A stretch of DNA of 16,606 nucleotides, taken from Rickettsiales bacterium (lineage in GTDB: Bacteria; Pseudomonadota; Alphaproteobacteria; TMED109). Location of the stretch: NCBI GenBank assembly GCA_002689905.1, contig NZIN01000018.1:1-16606 (forward strand), in the 5' to 3' direction. Positions 5,774 to 12,753 of this stretch are shown here, in pieces. Under the pieces are notes generated by a model, which did no database searches, was not told the origin of the DNA, and saw only the letters and a program-made list of their open reading frames with translations. The stretch's first letter is position 1; every line of letters begins with the position of its first letter. The position numbers and the translations under genes were made by a program.

Positions 5774-6464
5774 TCTAACACCAGAAGAATTATCAGCAAT
5801 CTATTTATCTCTTAAAATTGCTTTAGTTGCATCGCTTATTAGTTTGCCTATAGCTATAGTGTTAGGGTACGTATTTGCTAGAAAAAATTTTATTTTTAAA
5901 AAGCTTTTAATTAGTTTGTTTAATTTACCTCTAGTTTTACCACCAGTAGTTACAGGATATATTCTGCTCATTACATTTGGAGTCAATGGTGTTATTGGTA
6001 AGTTTTTATTAAAATATTTTAATTTTACATTCGCTTTTAAATGGACAGGAGCTGCTTTAGCTTGTGCTATAATGGGTTTTCCTTTAATGATCAGAGCTAT
6101 AAAAGTTTCTATAGAAATGATTGATGTTAAATATGAAGAAGCAGCCAAAACTCTTGGAGCAAACAGGTTGATTATATTTTTAACTATAACGCTTCCCTTG
6201 GCTCTTCCTGGAATAATAGCTGGTTTCACTTTATGTTTTGCTCGATCACTGGGAGAATTTGGAGCTACAGTAACATTTGTATCCAATATACCTGGAGAGA
6301 CGCAAACTTTGTCTACTGCCATTTATAACTTCTTACAAATGCCTAATGGAGAATTAATGGCAATGAGACTAACTATAATAGCGATTATTATATCAATATT
6401 TTCTTTGATATTGTCAGAAATAATTTTTGAGAGAATTTCCAAGTATAAAAGAGAAAATAATTGA
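5766..6464 (+). CDS. modB: Molybdate ABC transporter, permease
   Basis: The membrane channel subunit, acting as a dimer with ModC. It has 232 residues and about five hydrophobic segments (roughly 11-36, 48-72, 93-113, 141-160 and 200-220). The cytoplasmic EAA loop, which docks on the ATPase, is EEAAKTLGANRLIIFLTI (124-141). The ModB-typical LPLVLPPVVTGYILL (54-68), SLGEFGATVTF (161-171) and IPGETQTLSTAIY (175-187) are all present. The start lies 8 bases inside modA and the stop overlaps the modC start by four bases (TTGA), so the three genes are translated in a coupled manner. Confidence 0.95.
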   Translation: MINLTPEELSAIYLSLKIALVASLISLPIAIVLGYVFARKNFIFKKLLISLFNLPLVLPPVVTGYILLITFGVNGVIGKFLLKYFNFTFAFKWTGAALACAIMGFPLMIRAIKVSIEMIDVKYEEAAKTLGANRLIIFLTITLPLALPGIIAGFTLCFARSLGEFGATVTFVSNIPGETQTLSTAIYNFLQMPNGELMAMRLTIIAIIISIFSLILSEIIFERISKYKRENN

Positions 6465-7546
6465 AAAATATTATATTAATTCAAACAAAAATAAATAAGT
6501 TCACTCTAGATGTAAAAATTAACCTTGTAGATGGAATTAACTGCTTGTTTGGTCCTTCAGGTTCGGGTAAAACTTCGATTATAAATTGTATTGCAGGACT
6601 AAAAAAGGCAGAAAAAAGTAAAATAATAATCAATAATAAGATACTTTCCAATACTGATGAAGGTATTTTTTTACCGGTGTCTGAAAGAAAGATAGGATAT
6701 ATATTTCAAGAATCAAGACTATTTCCACATATGAATGTAAAACAAAACTTATTATATGGATTAAAACTTAATAAAAAAAGAGTCTTAAACTTTAAGCAAA
6801 AAGAAATTATTGAAATGCTAGATTTAAAAAAACTAATTAAGAGATTTCCAGAAAATTTATCAGGAGGAGAAAAACAAAGAGTTGCTATAGGAAGAGCACT
6901 TCTTAGTCAACCAGATATATTATTAATGGATGAACCGTTAGCATCCTTAGATCAAGAAAGAAAAAATGAATTAATTACTTATATTATTAAAATCAATGAC
7001 ATATTGAATATACCTGCAATATATGTGTCTCATTCTATTACAGAAACTTTTGTATTAGGAAACAACATTCATTTCATAGAAGATGGAAGATTGGTTTATT
7101 CAGGAGACAGGAATAATTCTTTAACTTTCTATAATAAAAGTGATAATGCTATTTTTAAAAATTCTTATTTGAAAGGGGAGGTTGAAAAAATAGACAATAA
7201 ACAAGGTTTAACTGAGATAAAATTTGGAAAAGAGAAATTAATAGTTTTTTCAAAGGCTCTTAATCTCAAACAAAAAGTAATGGTTAAAATTAAATCTACT
7301 GATATTATTATTTCTAAAGTTATACCAAGCCAAATTAGTTCTTTAAATTATATAAAAACAGAAGTAGAAGAAATTATAGATCAAAAAGGCTTAGTATGTC
7401 TTGTTCTAAAATTTGATAAAAACAGCTTTAAAGCTCATCTAACAAAAAAGTCTTTTATTAAATTAAAAATTAAAAAGGGCATTAAGTGCTTTGCCATTAT
7501 AAAGGCTTTAAATATAAATGATGTTATTGATGTTAGCTTGTTTTAA
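6461..7546 (+). CDS. modC: Molybdate ABC transporter, ATP-binding protein
   Basis: The cytoplasmic ATPase that drives molybdate import. It has 361 residues. The Walker A motif is GPSGSGKTS (31-39), the Q-loop YIFQESRLFP (80-89), the ABC signature LSGGEKQR (133-140), Walker B ILLMDEP (153-159) and the H-loop histidine 191. The C-terminal part, after about residue 290, fits a Mop/TOBE-type oxyanion-binding domain, which in ModC proteins mediates feedback by molybdate. The start is a TTG within a TTGA overlap with the modB stop; this is the only arrangement that keeps the N-terminal strand (MKNIILIQTKINKF) intact. The 3' end overlaps the stop of the converging polyprenyl synthase gene by four bases. 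No molybdoenzyme or cofactor gene is in the window. Confidence 0.95.
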   Translation: MKNIILIQTKINKFTLDVKINLVDGINCLFGPSGSGKTSIINCIAGLKKAEKSKIIINNKILSNTDEGIFLPVSERKIGYIFQESRLFPHMNVKQNLLYGLKLNKKRVLNFKQKEIIEMLDLKKLIKRFPENLSGGEKQRVAIGRALLSQPDILLMDEPLASLDQERKNELITYIIKINDILNIPAIYVSHSITETFVLGNNIHFIEDGRLVYSGDRNNSLTFYNKSDNAIFKNSYLKGEVEKIDNKQGLTEIKFGKEKLIVFSKALNLKQKVMVKIKSTDIIISKVIPSQISSLNYIKTEVEEIIDQKGLVCLVLKFDKNSFKAHLTKKSFIKLKIKKGIKCFAIIKALNINDVIDVSLF

Positions 7547-8583
7547 CTGTCTCTAGTAAAAACGAATTCAGTAATTTCTAAGAGTGCTTCATTATAAATA
7601 TTTTCTGGAAACTCTTTCAAAAGGTCTTTTGCTTTCACAGCATATTTCTTAGCTATTTTTTTGGTGGCATTAACTGTATCATGTTTTTTTAGAATTTTTT
7701 GAGCATTTTGAAAATCATCATCATCTTGGTCTAGGTCTTCAATTACTTTTTTCCAAAAAATTTTCTCCGAGACATTAGCTTCTTTCAAAGCGAGAAGAAC
7801 AGGTAATGTTACTTTGCCTTCTTTAAAATCATCCCCACTATTTTTCCCCATATTATTAATGGACTGTTCGTAATCTAGAGCATCATCTAATAATTGAAAT
7901 GCAATACCTATATTATTTCCAAACTGTTCTAATTTAGTGATATAATTTTGAGAGCATTTAGCTATAATTCCTCCTACCATTGCTGAAGAGGAAAATAATT
8001 TTGCAGTTTTATCTTCAATTACTTTAAAATATCTTTTCTCATCTATATCTATATTATTCTTTAAGCTTAGTTGCATAACTTCACCTTGCGCAAGTGACTT
8101 AGAAGCATCTGATAATACTTTGAGAACATTCTGATCTTGATCTGCTACCATTATTTGAAAAGCTTTTGTAAAAATATAATCACCTACTAATACACTTGCC
8201 TTATTGCCCCATATTTTATTGGCAGTTTTTTTTCCCCTTCTAAATTCACTCTCATCAACAACATCATCATGAAGAAGTGAAGCCATATGTATGAACTCTA
8301 TACAAGAAGATAAATGAATATGTCTTGAACCATATTTATATCCAAACAGTTTTGAAAAAAGTATAGTTAGTGCTGGGCGTATTCTCTTACCTCCTGAATT
8401 TATTAGATATTCAGATAATAAAGGTATTAAAGGTACTTCAGACTTGATACTAGAAATCATGAAATTATTAACTAGTTTTAAGTCATCTTGAATTAAATTT
8501 TTCATGAAATTGTCAGACTTATCGCTAGAAAGCTTTTTATTAGCTAAATTAATTTTCTTATTTTTAAACAGTAAATTTTGCAA
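7543..8583 (-). CDS. ispB: Long-chain trans-polyprenyl diphosphate synthase
   Basis: Adds isopentenyl diphosphate units to an allylic primer to make the long side chain of ubiquinone. The two aspartate-rich motifs are DDVVDESEFRRG (first, DDxxD at 106-110) and LLDDALDY (second, 233-237). SGGKRIRP (63-70) and KTAKLFSSS (192-200) are also typical. The fifth residue before the first motif is alanine (101), which by the known chain-length rule favours a long product (C40-C50); the exact length is not readable. The call of 346 residues uses a TTG start at 8583 with GGA six bases before it. An ATG at 8505 would give 320 residues and starts right where family similarity begins (MKNLIQDDLKLVN), so the true start is uncertain. 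The gene converges on modC with a four-base overlap and diverges from the S49 protease gene. Confidence 0.92.
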   Translation of the reverse strand: MQNLLFKNKKINLANKKLSSDKSDNFMKNLIQDDLKLVNNFMISSIKSEVPLIPLLSEYLINSGGKRIRPALTILFSKLFGYKYGSRHIHLSSCIEFIHMASLLHDDVVDESEFRRGKKTANKIWGNKASVLVGDYIFTKAFQIMVADQDQNVLKVLSDASKSLAQGEVMQLSLKNNIDIDEKRYFKVIEDKTAKLFSSSAMVGGIIAKCSQNYITKLEQFGNNIGIAFQLLDDALDYEQSINNMGKNSGDDFKEGKVTLPVLLALKEANVSEKIFWKKVIEDLDQDDDDFQNAQKILKKHDTVNATKKIAKKYAVKAKDLLKEFPENIYNEALLEITEFVFTRDS

Positions 8584-8667
8584 TTTAATTCCAGATTCGC
8601 ATAAAATAAGTTTTTGAAATAATCCTGCGTTAGATACTTAACATATATTTTTTATTTAAATTGTCAC

Positions 8668-8673
8668 TATAAT
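8668..8673 (+). promoter_or_regulatory. Perfect -10 hexamer upstream of the S49 protease operon
   Basis: TATAAT at 8668-8673 is an exact consensus -10 box, about 70 bases before the GTG start at 8743. The -35 position (around 8645-8650, ATATTT) is poor. It is the best candidate for the promoter of the operon that runs through glyQS to ppdK. The rest of the 159-base gap between the polyprenyl synthase and protease starts is low-complexity A/T with no riboswitch or T-box structure that I can see. Confidence 0.4.
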
Positions 8674-8742
8674 AGTTTAAAAAAACTAATTTAAGAGTTA
8701 AAGTAATTAAATTAAAAAATTAAATCATTACTGAGGTTAATA

Positions 8743-9567
8743 GTGTTTATTTCAAAGAAATCTATAATAGGAATAATTAAGTTATCTGGCATAATATCAA
8801 CAGAAACAAGAATAGGAAGCAGAGGAGGTTTAAATCTAAATGATTTATCTGATTCGTTAACAAAAGCATTTTTGTACAAAAATATAAAAGCACTAGTATT
8901 ATTAATTAATTCACCAGGAGGTTCACCAGTCCAATCTGCTTTAATAGCTAACAGAATTAGAGATTTAGCTAAAGAAAAAGAAATACCAGTATATGCTTTC
9001 GTAGAAGATTTAGCGGCGTCTGGAGGATATTGGCTTAGTTGCAGTGCAGATAAAATTTTTGCTATGGAGAGTTCTATCATTGGTAGTATTGGTGTCATCA
9101 CCGCTGGATTTGGTGCAGTAGAGGCTCTAAAAAAGATTGGAATTGAGAGGAGAGTATATTCTCAAGGAAAAAATAAAGGTCTGTTAGATCCTTTTTTACC
9201 TGAGAAAAAAGAGGACGTTAAGCAAATTTTGACTATACAAAAGGACTTACATGAACAGTTTATTAATTGGGTTAAGAAAAGAAGAGGAAAAAGATTAAAA
9301 GCTAAAGATGATATTTTGTTCAATGCTGGAGTATGGAGTGGTTTAAAAGCAAAAGAACTAGGACTCATTGATGGTATAGGTGATTATTATAATGTAATGA
9401 AAAATATATTTGGTGAAGACGTAAAGTTTAAAGATTTTTCAAAGAAAACTTCTTGGTTTAAGCAAAAGTTTTTATCTAATAAATTAGAGCACGGCAGTGA
9501 TTATGTTATTAATAGTTTGATGAATAAGATTGAGGAAAGAGTTATGTGGTCTAAATTTGGATTATAA
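8743..9567 (+). CDS. S49 family serine peptidase (short SppA type)
   Basis: A 274-residue member of the SppA/SohB clan, which degrades signal peptides or membrane-protein fragments. It is the single-domain form, about half the length of E. coli SppA. The Ser/Lys dyad is visible: Ser93 in DLAASGGYWLSCSADKI and Lys145 in SQGKNKGLLDPF, 52 residues apart as in B. subtilis SppA. LLINSPGGSP (53-62) is the oxyanion/fold motif, and SIIGSIGVI follows the serine. There is no N-terminal membrane anchor or signal peptide, so a cytoplasmic or peripheral protein is suggested. The start is a GTG with GAGG six bases upstream (8733-8736). It is the first gene of a plus-strand run: a small membrane protein begins 12 bases after its stop, then glyQ, glyS and ppdK. 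Confidence 0.92.
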   Translation: MFISKKSIIGIIKLSGIISTETRIGSRGGLNLNDLSDSLTKAFLYKNIKALVLLINSPGGSPVQSALIANRIRDLAKEKEIPVYAFVEDLAASGGYWLSCSADKIFAMESSIIGSIGVITAGFGAVEALKKIGIERRVYSQGKNKGLLDPFLPEKKEDVKQILTIQKDLHEQFINWVKKRRGKRLKAKDDILFNAGVWSGLKAKELGLIDGIGDYYNVMKNIFGEDVKFKDFSKKTSWFKQKFLSNKLEHGSDYVINSLMNKIEERVMWSKFGL

Positions 9568-9579
9568 CTCTATATCAAA

Positions 9580-9819
9580 ATGTTAGGTTTTAGCTTTCCA
9601 AAAATTCTTCTTTTATTTTTAATTCTGTTTTTAGTATGGAATTTTTTTAGAATCATAGAAAAAAAAGTAAAAAATAATAATCTATCTGAAACTACTAAAA
9701 ATAATGATAATGGAAATAACGATGAAGCTCTTATAGAATGTAATAAGTGTGGAAGTTTTTATAGTGGAGCAAATAAAGATAAGTGTCCAGTATGCGTGAA
9801 CAAAAATGAAACCAGATAA
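9580..9819 (+). CDS. Small membrane-anchored zinc-ribbon protein
   Basis: Seventy-nine residues. A single membrane segment (about residues 8-24, ILLLFLILFLVWNFF) is followed by a basic patch, an Asn/Asp-rich linker (about 32-48) and a four-cysteine zinc ribbon near the C-terminus: C-x-x-C in IECNKCG and C-x-x-C in DKCPVC, 14 residues apart. Similar tail motifs occur in small uncharacterised proteobacterial membrane proteins (the PP0621 type), but I cannot be sure this is that family. The last 14 bases overlap the start of glyQ in another frame, and the gene starts 12 bases after the S49 peptidase. No Shine-Dalgarno is seen. Its function is unknown; the topology (anchor plus cytoplasmic zinc ribbon) suggests a protein-protein or membrane-quality-control role, by inference only. 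Confidence 0.82.
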   Translation: MLGFSFPKILLLFLILFLVWNFFRIIEKKVKNNNLSETTKNNDNGNNDEALIECNKCGSFYSGANKDKCPVCVNKNETR

Positions 9820-10675
9820 TTTTTTAACATTTGAAGATATAATTTTTTGCTTGCAAAAGTTCTGGCAAAGTCAAAGTTGTACTATTATTCAACCTTTAGA
9901 TTTAGAAGTAGGTGCGGGAACATTTCATCCTGCTACACTTCTAAAAAGTCTAGGTAGTGATGAGTGGAATTGTGCTTATGTTCAACATTGTAGAAGACCT
10001 ACAGATGGCAGGTATGGAGAAAATCCAAATAGAATGCAACAATACTATCAATTTCAAGTAATACTTAAACCTTCTCCTTTAGAAATGCAAAACCTATATT
10101 TAAAAAGCATAGACAGTTTGGGTATTAATTTAAAAAATAATGATATAAGGTTTGTAGAAGATGATTGGGAAAGTCCAACTTTAGGTGCATGGGGCCTTGG
10201 TTGGGAGGTTTGGTGTAATGGTATGGAAATCACTCAATTTACTTATTTTCAGCAGGTGGGTGGTATAGACTGTAATCCAATTAGTGGAGAGATTACTTAT
10301 GGATTAGAACGATTGGCTATGTTTATACAAGATAAAAAAAATATTTACGATGTAATATGGAGCAATAATGGAAAAACTTATGGGGATATTTTTTTAGAAA
10401 ATGAAATCCAACAATCATTTTATAATTTTGACTATGCCAATATAGAAATTGTTAAGTCTAGTTTTGAAAATTGCGAGTTAGAAGCAAAGTTTTTATTGGA
10501 GAAAAATATAGTTCTTCCTGCTTACGAAAAATGTATTAAGGCTAGTCATTTTTTTAATTTGCTAGACGCAAGAGGTGTATTAAGCGTTTCAGAAAGAGCG
10601 TCTTACATCAAAAGAGTAAGAGAAATATCAAAGAATTGTTGTGAAGTTTACATTAAGAAAATTGGAAAGAATTAA
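9806..10675 (+). CDS. glyQ: Glycyl-tRNA synthetase, alpha subunit
   Basis: The catalytic subunit of the alpha2-beta2 bacterial glycyl-tRNA synthetase, which activates glycine and charges tRNA-Gly. The 289-residue length fits the family. Recognisable blocks include LTFEDIIFCLQKFWQSQSC at the N-terminus, IQPLDLEVGAGTFHPATLL (33-51), RRPTDGRYGENPNRMQQYYQ, and the class II motif region GGIDCNPISGEITYGLERLAMFIQ. Small deviations from the usual consensus are seen, for example YVQHCRRPTDGRY where YVQPSRRPTDGRY is common. The start lies inside the end of the zinc-ribbon gene and the stop overlaps the glyS ATG by one base (TAATG). No glycine riboswitch or T-box leader is present; the gene sits inside an operon. 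Confidence 0.97.
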   Translation: MKPDNFLTFEDIIFCLQKFWQSQSCTIIQPLDLEVGAGTFHPATLLKSLGSDEWNCAYVQHCRRPTDGRYGENPNRMQQYYQFQVILKPSPLEMQNLYLKSIDSLGINLKNNDIRFVEDDWESPTLGAWGLGWEVWCNGMEITQFTYFQQVGGIDCNPISGEITYGLERLAMFIQDKKNIYDVIWSNNGKTYGDIFLENEIQQSFYNFDYANIEIVKSSFENCELEAKFLLEKNIVLPAYEKCIKASHFFNLLDARGVLSVSERASYIKRVREISKNCCEVYIKKIGKN

Positions 10676-12753
10676 TGTCAGATTTTTTATTAGAATTAAT
10701 GTCAGAAGAAATGCCAGCAAGTTTAATAGAAACTTCTGCAATTGATATAGGAAATTTATTATTAAATAGCTTCCAAAAAAATAACTTGGCTTTTAAAAAA
10801 ACTGAATATTTTTTTAGCACTAAAAGACTTACTTATGTTTTTTATGATATAAGGCCGAAAGAAAGTATAGTTGTAATTGATGGGCCAAGCTTGAAGGCTC
10901 CAATAAAGGCAGCAGAAGGTTTTGCCAAGTCACATAACACTACTGTTGATAAATTAAAAACAAAAAAAACAAAAAAAGGAGACTATTATTTCATAGAGAG
11001 AAAAGTATTAGAATCAGACATACAAAAAACTTTAGTAAAAATACTTGAATCAAATTTAAGTAAAGTACCCTGGAAAAAATCAATGAGATGGGGACATAAT
11101 AGTTTGAGATGGATAAGACCATTAAAAAATATTTTATGTATTTATGATAAAAAATTACTTAAATTTAATTTAAAAGAATTAGTTTCTAATGACTATATTT
11201 TAAATAGTGATCCTCTAATAAATAAAAAAATAACTATAAAATCAATAGACGAATACTTTGCAGAATTAAAAAATATAAATGTAATAATAAAACAAGAGGA
11301 AAGAGAAAAAATTATATTAGAGCAGGCAGAAAAAATTGCATTGAGATATAAATTACAATTACATGTAGACCAAAACCTTTTAAAAGAAGTAACAAATTTA
11401 GTAGAGTATCCTTGTTTGTTTTTAGCTAAGTTTGACAAAAATTTTCTTAAACTTCCAAGTGAAGTACTTATTACTTCAATGAAAAAAAACCAAAAATATT
11501 TTCCTCTATACGATAATGAAAATAAATTATCTAACTTTTTTATTATTATTTCGAATATAGATCCTCATGATAAAGGAAAACAAATTATATATGGTAACCA
11601 ATGTGTTATAGAGGCTAGACTTGATGATGCAAGTTTCTTTTGGGATAAAGATAATAATTCTGACTTTAAAAATAAAACAGAAGAGCTTAGAAGAATTATT
11701 TTTCATAATAAATTAGGTACTATTCAGCAAAAAGTTGAAAGAATGAAAATAATAACTAATTTTTTTATAAAAAATTTAAATATGGACAGTAAAAATAGTA
11801 AAGATTTGTTAGATGCAGTTAGTTTATGTAAAAATGACTTACCCGCAGAATTAGTTAGAGAGTTTCCTTCATTGCAAGGAACTATGGGTTATTATTACTC
11901 ACAAAAACAGGGCTTTAATACGAGCGTTAGTAAAGCAATTAGAGATCACTATAAACCATATGGTCCATTAGATAAGTGTCCAGAGACGAAAATATCAAAA
12001 ATCCTAGCAATTATTGATAAAATAGACAGTTTGGTGGGTTTTTTTTTGATAGGTTTAGAGCCTTCTAGTTCTAAGGATCCATATGCATTAAGAAGGGCAG
12101 GATTAGGCATCATAAGAATAATATCTGAAAGTCAATTATCTTTTAATTTAACAAGTTTAATAGGAAAATCTGTTGATCAATATGTAAAACTCAAATCTAT
12201 AATTATAAAAAATACTGATGAGGATAAGAAAAAAATTCTCAATTTTATCTTAGAAAGGATAGAAAACCTGATTAAGGTTAATAATATTGATAAAGCGATT
12301 ATTTTTAAAAGTATGATTTTAGATAAAGATAATATTAATCTTATAAATATAGATAGGAATTGTGAAAATCTATACCGTTTTACAAAAACTAAAGAAGGTG
12401 AAAATTTTTTAATTGCTTTTAAAAGAATATTAAATATTTTAGAAAGTTCTGAAGAAAAAATAAAAACTATGGGCAAAGTCTATTTAAAAAAGAGTTTGTT
12501 GCAATCTAATTATGAGAAAGAATTGTATAATCTGATAATTGAGAATTTTAAATATAACGAAACTGATTTATATTATAATTTGAGTAAGCTAGTATTATTT
12601 ACAAAGCCTATTAATACATTTTTCGAAGAAGTTCAAATTAACGATAAAAATATTCTTTTAAAAGTTAACAGATTATGTCTATTATCTGATATAAAGAATT
12701 GTTTAATGCAGGTAGCTAATTTTTCAAAAATTATTAAAGGTAAAGAACTATGA
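10675..12753 (+). CDS. glyS: Glycyl-tRNA synthetase, beta subunit
   Basis: The tRNA-binding subunit of the heterotetrameric enzyme. It has 692 residues, the usual size. Hallmarks in order: LLELMSEEMPA at the N-terminus, FFSTKRL, MRWGHNSLRWIRPL, LVEYPCLFLAKF, SMKKNQKYFPLYD, EARLDDASFFWDKD, the HD-like core CKNDLPAELVREFPSLQGTMG, DHYKPYGPLDKCPE, and DKIDSLVGFFLIGLEPSSSKDPYALRRAGLG. The C-terminal third corresponds to the anticodon-binding (DALR-like) region and is much less conserved. GGAAAG about five bases before the ATG (10664-10669) is the ribosome binding site, inside the end of glyQ. The last four bases (ATGA) overlap the ppdK start. Confidence 0.97.
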   Translation: MSDFLLELMSEEMPASLIETSAIDIGNLLLNSFQKNNLAFKKTEYFFSTKRLTYVFYDIRPKESIVVIDGPSLKAPIKAAEGFAKSHNTTVDKLKTKKTKKGDYYFIERKVLESDIQKTLVKILESNLSKVPWKKSMRWGHNSLRWIRPLKNILCIYDKKLLKFNLKELVSNDYILNSDPLINKKITIKSIDEYFAELKNINVIIKQEEREKIILEQAEKIALRYKLQLHVDQNLLKEVTNLVEYPCLFLAKFDKNFLKLPSEVLITSMKKNQKYFPLYDNENKLSNFFIIISNIDPHDKGKQIIYGNQCVIEARLDDASFFWDKDNNSDFKNKTEELRRIIFHNKLGTIQQKVERMKIITNFFIKNLNMDSKNSKDLLDAVSLCKNDLPAELVREFPSLQGTMGYYYSQKQGFNTSVSKAIRDHYKPYGPLDKCPETKISKILAIIDKIDSLVGFFLIGLEPSSSKDPYALRRAGLGIIRIISESQLSFNLTSLIGKSVDQYVKLKSIIIKNTDEDKKKILNFILERIENLIKVNNIDKAIIFKSMILDKDNINLINIDRNCENLYRFTKTKEGENFLIAFKRILNILESSEEKIKTMGKVYLKKSLLQSNYEKELYNLIIENFKYNETDLYYNLSKLVLFTKPINTFFEEVQINDKNILLKVNRLCLLSDIKNCLMQVANFSKIIKGKEL

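Noticed and set aside
5801..6322. A 173-codon open frame on the minus strand inside modB.
   Set aside because: It lies wholly opposite modB, whose frame has every family motif. The antisense product has no recognisable motif, and long antisense frames are expected from the codon bias here.
8677..8730. A/T-rich stretch with near-palindromic runs of TTAAATT type, considered as an operator or terminator.
   Set aside because: Such inverted runs are expected by chance in DNA of this composition and do not form a defined stem and loop.
8712..9101. A 129-codon minus-strand frame over the start of the S49 peptidase.
   Set aside because: It is antisense to a clear gene, has no ribosome binding site, and its product is only the mirror of conserved peptidase codons.
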